Positions 1 to 7,875 of a DNA stretch of 13,397 nucleotides are shown here, in pieces. The stretch is from Jatrophihabitans sp. (lineage in GTDB: Bacteria; Actinomycetota; Actinomycetes; Mycobacteriales; Jatrophihabitantaceae). Both the position numbers and the translations under genes were made by a program. The stretch covers positions 1 to 13,397 of the forward strand of contig SCQZ01000139.1 in the NCBI GenBank assembly GCA_004299665.1. Reading direction: 5' to 3'. The notes beneath the pieces are model-generated. The model was given only the letters and a program-made list of their open reading frames with translations, was not told the origin of the DNA and ran no database searches. Within the stretch, counting starts at the first letter, position 1, and each line of letters begins with the position of its first letter.

Positions 1-1
1 C

Positions 2-919
2 GGCCCCGGTGGGGTGGCGATCGAGGTCGCGGCGTCGGGCGTGAACTTCATCGACGTCTACCAGCGCGAGGGCGTCTACGCGATCACGACACCGTTCGTA
101 CTGGGCATGGAATGTGCCGGGACGGTGTTCGCGGTCGGCGACGGTGTGACGGACGTGCGGGTCGGCGACACCGTGGCGAGCGCCGACGCGATCGGCAGCC
201 ACGCCACGCGATGCACCGCACCCGCGGCGGGCGTCGTCGCCGTCCCCGACGCGATCGCGGCCGAGACGGCGGCCGCGGCCATGCTGCAGGGGATGACGGC
301 GCAATACCTGCTCACCTCCACCTATCCCGTGGGCGAGGGCACGAGGTTGCTGATCCACGCGGCGGCGGGCGGGGTCGGCCAACTGGTCGTGCAACTCGCC
401 AAGGCGAAAGGCGCCTTCGTCGTCGCGACGGTCGGCACCGCCGAGAAGGAGCGGATCGCCGCCGCGCGCGGGGCGGACGCGGTGATCCGCTACGACCGGG
501 GCGGGGACCTCGCCGCCGCGGTGCGCGAGGTCAGCGGCGGCGGTGTCGACGTGGTCTACGACGGCGTGGGCAGGGCGACCTTCGACGCGTCGCTGGACTC
601 GCTGCGGCGGCGCGGGATGCTGGTGCTGTTCGGCGCAGCCAGCGGCCAGGTGCCGCCGTTCGACCTGCAGCGGCTCAACCGGGGCGGGTCGCTGTTCGTC
701 ACCCGCCCGACGCTCGCCCACTACACCGCGACCCCGCAGGAGTTGCGCCGGCGGGCCGGCGACGTGTTCGCCTCGATCGCCGACGGCACGCTCGACGTGG
801 CGATCGGTGGGCGGTACGCGCTGGAGGACGCGGCCGACGCGTACCGGGCACTGGAGGGTCGCGCCAGCACCGGCAAGCTGCTGCTCGAGCCCGGACTGCC
901 CGCGTCACGCCCCGCGTGA
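2..919 (+). CDS. NADPH:quinone oxidoreductase, zinc-free MDR family (5'-truncated)
   Basis: This is a medium-chain dehydrogenase/reductase of the quinone oxidoreductase type, which reduces quinones or related carbonyls with NADPH in the cytoplasm. The frame is open to the window edge and begins in the family's N-terminal GPGxVxIEVxASGVNFIDVYQR motif, so an estimated 25-30 residues lie outside the window. The GTG at 14 is therefore not the true start. The nucleotide-binding motif AAAGGVGQLVVQLAK lies around 353-400, followed by the usual ADAVIRYD strand. The Cys/His ligands of the structural and catalytic zinc sites of alcohol dehydrogenases are not seen, as expected for the zinc-free branch. 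The C-terminus ends in the typical GRASTGKLLLEP. It converges on trpA with 23 bp between the stops. The physiological substrate cannot be read from the sequence. Confidence 0.9.
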   Translation, partial: GPGGVAIEVAASGVNFIDVYQREGVYAITTPFVLGMECAGTVFAVGDGVTDVRVGDTVASADAIGSHATRCTAPAAGVVAVPDAIAAETAAAAMLQGMTAQYLLTSTYPVGEGTRLLIHAAAGGVGQLVVQLAKAKGAFVVATVGTAEKERIAAARGADAVIRYDRGGDLAAAVREVSGGGVDVVYDGVGRATFDASLDSLRRRGMLVLFGAASGQVPPFDLQRLNRGGSLFVTRPTLAHYTATPQELRRRAGDVFASIADGTLDVAIGGRYALEDAADAYRALEGRASTGKLLLEPGLPASRPA

Positions 920-922
920 GGA

Positions 923-941
923 CGGCTCGGGGGCGGAGCCG
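923..941. terminator. GC hairpin between convergent stops
   Basis: Six-base arms CGGCTC (923-928) and GAGCCG (936-941) enclose a 7-base G-rich loop, exactly in the gap between the stop of the quinone oxidoreductase and the stop of trpA. There is no U-tract on either side. Position suggests a bidirectional terminator, but the stem is short and GC-rich DNA yields such arms by chance. Confidence 0.35.
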
Positions 942-942
942 G

Positions 943-1746
943 TCACCGGCGGCGTGAGGCGACGCCCGCCGCGAGTTCCTCGGCCAGCGCCCGCACCCCC
1001 GCGACGCCGGCGGCGTCCGGCGAGTCGAGCATCCTGCGCACCAGCGCGGAGCCGACGATGACGCCGTCGGCGAAGGAGGCGACCTGCGCCGCCTGCGCGC
1101 CGTCGGACACGCCGAGTCCGACGCACACCGGGATCTGCGGCGCGATGGCGCGCACCCGCCGGACCAGGACCGCCGCGGCGTCCCCGACCGCGTCGCGCGC
1201 GCCGGTGACCCCCATGACGGCCGCCGCGTAGAGGAACCCTCGCGATGCCCGCGCCGTCGAGGCGATCCGCGCGTCGGTGGAGGATGGCGCCACCAGGAAC
1301 ACGCGGTCCAGGCCGTGGGCGTCGCTGGCCGCCAGCCAGTCGCCCGCCTCGTCGGGGATCAGGTCCGGGGTCACGAGCCCGGACCCGCCGGCGGCGGCGA
1401 GGTCGGCCGCGAAGCGCGCGACGCCGTAGTGCTCGACCGGGTTCCAGTACGACATGACCACAGCCGCGCCACCGGCGTCCGCGACGGCCGACACCGCGCG
1501 CAGCGTGTCGCGCAGCCCGACACCGGCCCGCACCGCCGGCTCCGCGGCCGCCTGGATGGTCGGGCCGTCCATGACCGGGTCGCTGTACGGGGCGCCGACC
1601 TCGACGACGTCGCAGCCACCGGCGACCAGCGCGCGCATCGCCTCGATCGAGACCTCGACGGACGGGTAGCCGACCGGCAGGTACCCGATCAGTGCGGCCC
1701 GGTCCTCGGCGCGCGCCTTCGCGAGCGCGTCCGACAGCGCGGTCAT
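943..1746 (-). CDS. trpA: Tryptophan synthase alpha chain
   Basis: TrpA cleaves indole-3-glycerol phosphate to indole and glyceraldehyde-3-phosphate, and indole is channelled to TrpB in the alpha2-beta2 complex. The 267-residue TIM barrel is of normal length. The two catalytic acids fall at the same numbers as in the E. coli enzyme: Glu49 in GCDVVEVGAPYSDP and Asp60 in the following PVMDGPTIQAA. The phosphate-binding C-terminal strands are seen in VCVGLGVSDGAQ and VIVGSALVRR. The start is ATG at 1746, with a weak GGTGGT element before it. It is the last gene of the leftward trp series, 52 bp after trpB, and runs into the hairpin shared with the convergent oxidoreductase. Confidence 0.97.
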   Translation of the reverse strand: MTALSDALAKARAEDRAALIGYLPVGYPSVEVSIEAMRALVAGGCDVVEVGAPYSDPVMDGPTIQAAAEPAVRAGVGLRDTLRAVSAVADAGGAAVVMSYWNPVEHYGVARFAADLAAAGGSGLVTPDLIPDEAGDWLAASDAHGLDRVFLVAPSSTDARIASTARASRGFLYAAAVMGVTGARDAVGDAAAVLVRRVRAIAPQIPVCVGLGVSDGAQAAQVASFADGVIVGSALVRRMLDSPDAAGVAGVRALAEELAAGVASRRR

Positions 1747-1798
1747 CGCACCACCATCGAACTCCGCGCGGAATCGCGCGGCGATGTCGTGGCGTGAC

Positions 1799-3037
1799 TC
1801 ACGAGCTGATCCCGAAGTATCGCGAGGCCGTCTCGACGTCCTTGTCGCCGCGGCCGGACAGGCAGACGAGGATCACCGGCGGCTGCGACATCTGCGCGCC
1901 GAGTTCGCGCCCCAGGTCGAGCGCCCCCGCCAGGGCGTGGGCCGACTCGATGGCCGGGATGATGCCCTCGGTGCGCGACAGCAGCGCGAAGGCCGCCATC
2001 GCCTCGGCGTCGGTGATCGGGCGGTACTCGGCCCGCCCGGTGTCGTGCAGCCAGGCGTGCTCCGGGCCGACGCCGGGGTAGTCCAGGCCCGCCGAGATCG
2101 AGTGGGACTCGATCGTCTGGCCGTTCTCGTCCTGCAGCAGGTAGGAGCGGGCGCCGTGCAGCACGCCCGGCGAGCCGCCGGTGATCGTCGCCGCGTGCCG
2201 GCCGGTCCCGATCCCGTCCCCGCCGGCCTCGAAGCCGACCAGCCGCACGCCCCGGTCCGGGATGAACGCGGTGAAGATCCCCATCGCGTTGGAGCCGCCG
2301 CCCACGCAGGCCGCGACCACGTCCGGCAACCGGCCCACGCGCTCGAGCACCTGGGCCCGCGCCTCCTCGCCGATGACGCGCTGGTACTGGCGCACCATCA
2401 GCGGGAACGGGTGCGGGCCGGCGACCGTGCCGAACACGTAGTTCGTCGTCCCGACGTTCGCGACCCAGTCGCGCATCGCCTCGTTGATCGCGTCCTTGAG
2501 GGTGCGCGAGCCCGTGGTCACCGGGACGACCTCGGCGCCGAGCAGCCGCATCCGCGCAACGTTCAGCGCCTGCCGCCGGGTGTCCTGCTCGCCCATGTAC
2601 ACGGTGCAGTCCAGCCCCATCAGAGCCGCCGCCGTCGCGGTGGCGACGCCGTGCTGCCCGGCGCCGGTCTCGGCGATCACCCGCTTCTTGCCGATGTGCC
2701 GGGTCAGCAGCGCCTGCCCCAGCACGTTGTTGATCTTGTGTGAGCCGGTGTGGTTGAGGTCCTCGCGCTTGAGCAGGATCCGTGCTCCGCCGGCGTGCTC
2801 GCCGAAGCGCGGCGCGTCGGTCAGCGCCGACGGCCGGCCGGTGTAGTCGCGGAGCAGCCGTGCCAACTCGCCGCGAAAGGACGGATCGTCCCAGGTCTGG
2901 TGGAAGGCTTCGGTCAGCTCGTCGATCGCGGCGACCAGCGCCTCGGGCACGAACCGCCCGCCGTAGCTGCCGAAGTGACCCGTCTCGTCGGGGACGGCGA
3001 GTTGCCGGCCGTCCCGGACCGCGCTCACGTCGACCAT
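1799..3037 (-). CDS. trpB: Tryptophan synthase beta chain
   Basis: TrpB is the PLP enzyme that condenses indole with L-serine to L-tryptophan. The 412-residue length is normal. The PLP lysine is Lys101 in HTGSHKINNVLGQ, the catalytic Glu is Glu123 in AETGAGQHG, and the phosphate-binding loop is GGGSN at 246-250. The N-terminal GHFGSYGGRFVPE marks the trpA-paired TrpB1 class rather than stand-alone TrpB2. It sits 31 bp downstream of trpC and 52 bp upstream of trpA. No strong Shine-Dalgarno precedes ATG 3037. Instead a TAGGCT hexamer ends 6 nt upstream, so a weak internal leaderless promoter cannot be excluded, but trpC-trpB cotranscription is the simpler reading. Confidence 0.97.
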   Translation of the reverse strand: MVDVSAVRDGRQLAVPDETGHFGSYGGRFVPEALVAAIDELTEAFHQTWDDPSFRGELARLLRDYTGRPSALTDAPRFGEHAGGARILLKREDLNHTGSHKINNVLGQALLTRHIGKKRVIAETGAGQHGVATATAAALMGLDCTVYMGEQDTRRQALNVARMRLLGAEVVPVTTGSRTLKDAINEAMRDWVANVGTTNYVFGTVAGPHPFPLMVRQYQRVIGEEARAQVLERVGRLPDVVAACVGGGSNAMGIFTAFIPDRGVRLVGFEAGGDGIGTGRHAATITGGSPGVLHGARSYLLQDENGQTIESHSISAGLDYPGVGPEHAWLHDTGRAEYRPITDAEAMAAFALLSRTEGIIPAIESAHALAGALDLGRELGAQMSQPPVILVCLSGRGDKDVETASRYFGISS

Positions 3038-3068
3038 CTGCGAAGCCTACGGCAGCGGTGCGGGCGGC

Positions 3069-3881
3069 TCAGCGCGCTGCGCGAGGGGTGGCGGGGTGCG
3101 CGCCGGCCGTGACGAGTTCGGCGAGGGCGTGCTTCGGGTCGGGCTGGGTCACCAGGCTCTCGCCGACCAGCACCGCGTCGGCTCCACCGGCGGCGTACTC
3201 GATCAGGTCGAGTGGGCCGCGCACGCCTGACTCGGCGATCTTCACCACGGCGCTGGGCAGGCCCGGCGCGATCCGTTCGAAGGTCCCGCGGTCGACGGCG
3301 AGCGTGCGCAGGTTGCGGGCGTTCACACCGATCACCCGCGCGCCCGCGTCGACCGCGCGGGACGCCTCGTCCTCGGTGTGGACCTCGACCAGCGCCGTCA
3401 TGCCGAGCGACTCGATGCGCTCGCGCAGGCCGACCAGGGTGTTCTGTTCGAGGGCGGCCACGATGAGCAGCACGCAGTCCGCACCGTGGGCGCGCGCCTC
3501 GTGCACCTGGTAGCTGCCCACGATGAAGTCCTTGCGCAGCACCGGGATGGTGACGGCGGCCCGGACCGCGTCCAGGTCCTCCAGCGAGCCGCCGAAGCGG
3601 CGCTGTTCGGTGAGGACGCTGATCATCCGGGCGCCCCCGGACTGGTAGTCGCGCGCGAGACGGGCCGGGTCGTCGATCGACGCGAGCGCGCCGGCCGACG
3701 GGCTGCGCCGCTTGACCTCCGCGATCACGCCCACGCCGGGTGCGCGCAGCGCCGCGAGCGCGTCCCGCGCGGGCGCGGCGTCGGCCGCGCGCGCCTTGAC
3801 CTCGGCCAGCGGGAGGGCCGACTCACGTGCGGCGACGTCCTGCCGTACACCGGCGACGATCTCGTCCAGCACACTGCCCAC
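3069..3881 (-). CDS. trpC: Indole-3-glycerol-phosphate synthase
   Basis: TrpC cyclises 1-(o-carboxyphenylamino)-1-deoxyribulose-5-phosphate to indole-3-glycerol phosphate with loss of CO2 and water. It is a 270-residue, single-domain TIM barrel, not fused to TrpF. Visible active-site motifs are IAEVKRRSPSAG (Lys57), VLRKDFIV (Lys117), VEVHTE (about 165-170), IGVNARNL (Asn187) and IAESGV (Glu217, Ser218). The start is GTG at 3881. A second GTG three codons on (giving VLDEI...) is also possible, because many homologues begin MSVLDEI. It follows the membrane protein gene by 10 bp. No trpF is present in the window; many actinobacteria supply that step with the HisA homologue PriA. Confidence 0.96.
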   Translation of the reverse strand: MGSVLDEIVAGVRQDVAARESALPLAEVKARAADAAPARDALAALRAPGVGVIAEVKRRSPSAGALASIDDPARLARDYQSGGARMISVLTEQRRFGGSLEDLDAVRAAVTIPVLRKDFIVGSYQVHEARAHGADCVLLIVAALEQNTLVGLRERIESLGMTALVEVHTEDEASRAVDAGARVIGVNARNLRTLAVDRGTFERIAPGLPSAVVKIAESGVRGPLDLIEYAAGGADAVLVGESLVTQPDPKHALAELVTAGAHPATPRAAR

Positions 3882-3891
3882 AGCACTGAGA

Positions 3892-4470
3892 CTAACCAGT
3901 GGGGTCGTCGCCGCGATCGAGTGCCTGCCACAACGAGGCGTTCGCGCGCGCGGCAGCCTCGTCGGGGTTCACCGGCGCCTCGTAGCGCGCGGACATCCCG
4001 GCCCACCGATGGCCCCGCACCGCGACCGCCAGCCCGGCCACGAGGACCAGCGCGCCGCACGCGGCCGACAGCGCCGGCCAGGCCGGGTTCACGGTGACCG
4101 AGACGATGGCGCCCGCGTCCCCACGTGCCTGCGGCAGCAACGGACGCGCGCCGCCGTCGGACAGGACGGCCAGGCCGTCCAGCGAGCGCCAGACGAGTCC
4201 CGCCCCGGCGAGGGCGACGATCGCGCCCACCTGACGCCGCCACACGCCCTTCGTCGCCAGCACGGCCACCACTCCGGCGAGCGCGACCAGTGCGAGCGCG
4301 GTCGGGGCCGCGTCGAGGGTGCGGCCGCTCAGCCCGAGCACCTCGTTGCCGAAGGGATGCTGGCGCGCGAGCGTCACCTGCTGCCAGGGCCGTGTCGCGA
4401 TCAGCAGGGCGCCGCCCGCGCCGACGACGTCCGCCAGCAGCGCCAGGGCGAACTGCATGCGGCTGGTCAT
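3892..4470 (-). CDS. Trp biosynthesis-associated membrane protein (TIGR02234-like)
   Basis: A 192-residue integral membrane protein lies between trpE and trpC, the position and size of the actinobacterial family annotated as Trp biosynthesis-associated membrane protein. Four hydrophobic segments are visible, roughly residues 7-25, 55-73, 80-96 and 128-150. A polar loop in the first half carries the RPWQQV motif, and a hydrophilic cytoplasmic tail is rich in Ala and acidic residues. Its start ATG overlaps the trpE stop by 4 nt (ATGA), with GGTGAG five bases upstream, so it is probably translationally coupled to trpE. It ends in TAG, 10 bp before trpC. Its biochemical role is not established; context alone ties it to tryptophan supply. 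Confidence 0.88.
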   Translation of the reverse strand: MTSRMQFALALLADVVGAGGALLIATRPWQQVTLARQHPFGNEVLGLSGRTLDAAPTALALVALAGVVAVLATKGVWRRQVGAIVALAGAGLVWRSLDGLAVLSDGGARPLLPQARGDAGAIVSVTVNPAWPALSAACGALVLVAGLAVAVRGHRWAGMSARYEAPVNPDEAAARANASLWQALDRGDDPTG

Positions 4471-5984
4471 CGCCGCTCACCGCCGCTTGCGGCAGGGGCC
4501 ACCGGCCGCAACGTCTCCGCGGTCGCGATCGCCTGCAGGACCGCGCGGGCCTTGTTGCGCGTCTCCTGCGCCTCGTGGGACGGGATGCTGTCGGCGACGA
4601 TGCCCGCCGAGGCCTGCACGTGCGCGATCCCCGCGCGCATGACGGCGGTGCGGATCGCGATCGCCATGTCCAGGTCACCGGCGGAGTCCAGGTAGCCGAC
4701 GGCACCTCCGTAGACGCCGCGGCGCACCGGTTCGAGTTGGTCGATCAACTCCATCGCGCGCACCTTCGGCGCCCCGGTCAGCGTGCCGGCCGGGAACGTG
4801 GCGAGCAGCACGTCGAAGGCGTCCCTGCCCTCCGCGACGACCGACTCGACGGTCGAGACGATGTGCCAGACGTGGCTGTACCGCTCGACGGCGCCGAACT
4901 CGACGACGACGACCGAACCCGGCCGCGAGACCCGCCCCAGGTCGTTGCGCGCAAGGTCGACGAGCATCACGTGTTCGGCCTGCTCCTTCGGGTCGGCGAC
5001 GAGTTCCGCCGCCAGCGCGGCGTCCTGCTCGGCGGTCTCGCCGCGGCGGCGGGTGCCCGCGATCGGGTGCAGCACGGCACGCTCGCCGTGCACGGTGACC
5101 AGTGCCTCCGGGCTGCAGCCGACGATGTCGACCTCGGCGGTGCGCAGGAAGTACATGTACGGCGAGGGGTTCAGCGTGCGCAGCACCCGGTACACGTCGA
5201 ACGGGTCGGCCGCGGTGGTGACCGAGTACCGCTGCCCCACCTGGATCTGGAACACCTCGCCGGCGCGGACGGCCTCCAGGGCCCACTCGACGGCCGGTTC
5301 GTACCTGCCCGCCGGGGTCCGCGAGGTCGCCGCGGCCGGCGGCGCCGCGGACACCGCCGCCACGGTGGCCGGCGCGGGGGTGGCCAGCGCCTCCTGCATC
5401 GCGTCCAGGCGCGCCTGGGCGTCCTCCCACGCGGCGTCGAGGTCGGCACCGGCCATGTCCGGCCGCAGCAGCGCGTTGGCGACCAGCACGACGGTGCACT
5501 CGTGGTGGTCGACCGCGGCCAGGTCGGTGACCAGCAGCATCGTCAGGGGCGGCAGCCCGAGGTCGTCCTCGGCGAGTTCGGGAAGGCGCTCGATCCAGCG
5601 CACGACGTCGTAGCCGAGGTAGCCGACGAAGCCGCCGGTCAGTGGCGGCAGCCCGGGCAGCCGCGGTGCGCTCAGCGCCCGCCAGGCGGCACCGAGGACC
5701 TCCAGCGGATTGCCCTCGCGAGGCACGCCGGCCGGGACGCTGCCGTCCCACACGGCGCGTCCGTCGCGCACGGAGAGCGAGGCCACGGCGTTCACCCCGA
5801 CGAACGACCAGCGCGAGAACGACGCGCCCGGCTCGGCCGACTCCAGCAGGAACGTCCCGGCGCGACCTGCCGCCAGCTTGCGGTACACGCCCACCGGCGT
5901 CTCGGCGTCGGCGAACAGCGTGCGGGTGATCGGGACGAGCCGGTGCGTGGCGGCCAGCGCGTCGAGGTCGGCGCGGGTGATCAT
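4467..5984 (-). CDS. trpE: Anthranilate synthase component I
   Basis: TrpE makes anthranilate from chorismate using ammonia delivered by TrpG. It has 505 residues and no fused glutaminase domain, so a separate TrpG must be encoded elsewhere. The N-terminal LLES motif (46-49), part of the tryptophan feedback site in this family, is intact. The chorismate-binding domain runs from about 230 to 490, with IQVGQRYS (247-254), PSPYMYFLR (273-281), GCSPEALV, HPIAGTRRRG (306-315), LVDLARNDLGRV (341-352), GTLTGAPKVRAMELI (400-414) and QASAGIVADS (457-466). An Ala/Pro-rich linker at about 200-226 separates the two halves. Its ATG overlaps the hisI stop by 4 nt, with AGGTG upstream inside hisI, so no room exists for a trp leader or attenuator between them. 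Confidence 0.97.
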   Translation of the reverse strand: MITRADLDALAATHRLVPITRTLFADAETPVGVYRKLAAGRAGTFLLESAEPGASFSRWSFVGVNAVASLSVRDGRAVWDGSVPAGVPREGNPLEVLGAAWRALSAPRLPGLPPLTGGFVGYLGYDVVRWIERLPELAEDDLGLPPLTMLLVTDLAAVDHHECTVVLVANALLRPDMAGADLDAAWEDAQARLDAMQEALATPAPATVAAVSAAPPAAATSRTPAGRYEPAVEWALEAVRAGEVFQIQVGQRYSVTTAADPFDVYRVLRTLNPSPYMYFLRTAEVDIVGCSPEALVTVHGERAVLHPIAGTRRRGETAEQDAALAAELVADPKEQAEHVMLVDLARNDLGRVSRPGSVVVVEFGAVERYSHVWHIVSTVESVVAEGRDAFDVLLATFPAGTLTGAPKVRAMELIDQLEPVRRGVYGGAVGYLDSAGDLDMAIAIRTAVMRAGIAHVQASAGIVADSIPSHEAQETRNKARAVLQAIATAETLRPVAPAASGGERR

Positions 5985-6331
5985 TCCAGCAGCACCTGCC
6001 CGTCGAAGCAGGTCCGGGCACCGGTGTGGCAGGCCACACCGGTCTGGTCGACCTTCACCAGCACCGTGTCACCGTCGCAGTCCAGGGCGACGGACACGAC
6101 CCGCTGCCCGTTGCCGGAGGTCTCCCCCTTGACCCAGTACTCCTGGCGTGAGCGGGACCAGTACGTGGCCCTGCCGGTCGTGAGGGTGCGGTGCAGCGCC
6201 TCGTCGTCCATCCAGGCGAGCATCAGCACCTCGCCGGTGTCGTACTGCTGCACGACCGCGGCCACCAGACCCGCACCGTCGCGACGCAGGCGGGCGGCGA
6301 CGGCGGGGTCGAGGTTCGAGGCGCGGGGCAC
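5981..6331 (-). CDS. hisI: Phosphoribosyl-AMP cyclohydrolase
   Basis: HisI opens the purine ring of phosphoribosyl-AMP in step 3 of histidine synthesis, with a zinc ion at the dimer interface. The 116-residue protein is the single-domain form, without the HisE pyrophosphohydrolase. Signature segments are WSRSRQEYWVKGETSGNGQ (58-76), the metal-binding DCDGD (84-88) and GVACHTGARTCF (98-109), supplying Cys85, Cys101 and Cys108. The start is GTG at 6331, 21 bp after the kinase stop. No Shine-Dalgarno is seen, but a CACAAT hexamer (6338-6343) lies 6 nt upstream, which could be a leaderless -10. It overlaps trpE by ATGA. It normally follows hisF in actinobacteria; here the two are about 2.9 kb apart. 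Confidence 0.96.
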   Translation of the reverse strand: MPRASNLDPAVAARLRRDGAGLVAAVVQQYDTGEVLMLAWMDDEALHRTLTTGRATYWSRSRQEYWVKGETSGNGQRVVSVALDCDGDTVLVKVDQTGVACHTGARTCFDGQVLLE

Positions 6332-6352
6332 GCGTCGATTGTGCCGAACGGC

Positions 6353-7822
6353 TCAGTCGGCGACGGCGGGCAGTCGCACCGTCACCGTGCTGCCGGACTC
6401 GACGGTGCTCGCGAAGTGCACCGTGCCGCCGTGGCGCACCACGATCGACGCGACGATGGCCATCCCCAGCCCGCTGCCTCCGCGGGCGCGGCTGCGCGCC
6501 TTGTCGGCCCGCCAGAAGCGCTCGAAGACGTGCACCGCCTCCTCCGGCGGCAGGCCGGGGCCCTGGTCGGCTACCTGGATCTGGACGAAATCGCCGTCGC
6601 GGTGCGCCGTCACGCGGATGGAGCCCTCGGTGTGGGTGGCGGCGTTGTTGACCAGGTTGCGGATCACCCGCAGCAACTGGTCGGCATCGCCGCGCACGAG
6701 CACCTCGCCCGCGACGGAGGCGTCGATGCCGCGATCGGGGAAGGCGGCCTGCGCGCCGGCCACGACATCCGACACGAGCGCCACGACGTCGACCACCTCC
6801 CACTCCGGAACCTCGCTCTCGGGGTTCTGGTCGGTGCGGGCGAGGGTGAGCAGGTCGTCGACCAGCCGCGACATGCGGGTGCCCTCGGACTCGATGCGTT
6901 CGAGGTTGTCGCCGACCTCGGCCCCGCCGTCCAGGCCCCGTTGGATGCGGGCCAGTTCGGCGAAGCCGCGGATGGAGGTCAGCGGCGTGCGCAGCTCGTG
7001 GGAGGCGTCGGCCAGGAACTGGCGCATCCGGCGCTCGCTGTCCAGCCGCGCCTGGAACTGCGTGCCGACGGCGGACAGCAGCGTGTTCATGGAGGTGGCG
7101 AGCTGCCCCACCTCGGTCTCGGACTCGCTGACCTCCACCCGGCGCTCCAGCCCGGCCCCCGAGGGCGAGAGTTCGGCGGCGACCTCCTGCGCGGTCCGGG
7201 TGACGCGATGCAGCCGTCTCAGGCTGATGCGCACCCCCCAGGTCGTCGCCACGAGGGTGAGGGTGACGGCGGACGCCCCGATCAGCAACTCCAGCTCGAG
7301 CAGTCGCCGCAGGGTGCGGTCGACCTCGTCCGTGGACAGCCCGATCACCACGATGCCCGCCTCGACACCCAGCGGCGTGAGCACCCGCACGTCGCGCACC
7401 GTCGTCACGCGCAACACCTGCCCGTCGACGGTGGAGACCTGCTGCGGGCCGGCCGCGGTGCGCGCCGCCAGCATCCGGCGGTCCGCTGCGTCCAGTTGCA
7501 TGGGCTTGACCGTGTTGCTCGGCGGTGGGTCGACCAGGACGTTGCCCGCCTCGTCGAGCGCGACCACCCACACGAACGTCGGTGCCTGGACGCCGACCGA
7601 CGACGCGGTGTCGGAGCTGGAGAACAGCTGCTCGATGGAGGACGGGCAGCAGGCCGTCGTCTGCAGCTGCTGGTCGACGCGCGAGTACAGGAAGGAACTC
7701 AGCGACAGGTAGGTACCGATGCCCGTGGCGAGCACGAGGACGAGGACGAGCCCGACCACGCCGACGACGAGCCGCGCCGCCAGACTGCGCGGAAAGATCC
7801 TCCAGCGCCGCGCATCAGTCAC
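6353..7822 (-). CDS. Membrane sensor histidine kinase (HAMP, HisKA, HATPase)
   Basis: This is a 489-residue orthodox sensor kinase. TM1 is about residues 17-41, an extracytoplasmic sensor region spans about 42-175, TM2 is about 176-196 and HAMP about 199-252. The H-box FLADASHELRTPLTSI has His275 as the phosphorylation site. The ATPase domain has the N-box RNLVNNAATHT (388-398), G1 DQGPG (419-423), F-box FERFWRAD (433-440) and G2 GGSGLGMAI (448-456). All catalytic motifs are intact. The sensor region has a vicinal cysteine pair, Cys58-Cys59, followed by PSS. It starts with GTG 53 bp after the response regulator gene, its presumed partner, and ends 21 bp before hisI. The overall architecture resembles mycobacterial PhoR/TrcS-like kinases. 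The signal is unknown. Confidence 0.95.
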   Translation of the reverse strand: MTDARRWRIFPRSLAARLVVGVVGLVLVLVLATGIGTYLSLSSFLYSRVDQQLQTTACCPSSIEQLFSSSDTASSVGVQAPTFVWVVALDEAGNVLVDPPPSNTVKPMQLDAADRRMLAARTAAGPQQVSTVDGQVLRVTTVRDVRVLTPLGVEAGIVVIGLSTDEVDRTLRRLLELELLIGASAVTLTLVATTWGVRISLRRLHRVTRTAQEVAAELSPSGAGLERRVEVSESETEVGQLATSMNTLLSAVGTQFQARLDSERRMRQFLADASHELRTPLTSIRGFAELARIQRGLDGGAEVGDNLERIESEGTRMSRLVDDLLTLARTDQNPESEVPEWEVVDVVALVSDVVAGAQAAFPDRGIDASVAGEVLVRGDADQLLRVIRNLVNNAATHTEGSIRVTAHRDGDFVQIQVADQGPGLPPEEAVHVFERFWRADKARSRARGGSGLGMAIVASIVVRHGGTVHFASTVESGSTVTVRLPAVAD

Positions 7823-7875
7823 GGCGCGATGGTGTCACACCCGTCGCCCGGCGGAAGGGCGTCGCCGGCGCCGCG

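Noticed and set aside
943..5984. Loss of trpD, trpF and trpG as a defect
   Set aside because: Actinobacterial trp genes are commonly scattered, and trpF is commonly replaced by PriA. Absence from this window says nothing about the genome.
5985..6352. A classical trp leader or attenuator before trpE
   Set aside because: trpE starts inside the hisI stop (ATGA), so there is no leader. No run of Trp codons is seen upstream.
4125..7712. A 1195-codon open frame on the plus strand
   Set aside because: It is antisense to trpE, hisI and the histidine kinase, which have clear family motifs. Its Arg/Ser-rich translation has no recognisable domain.
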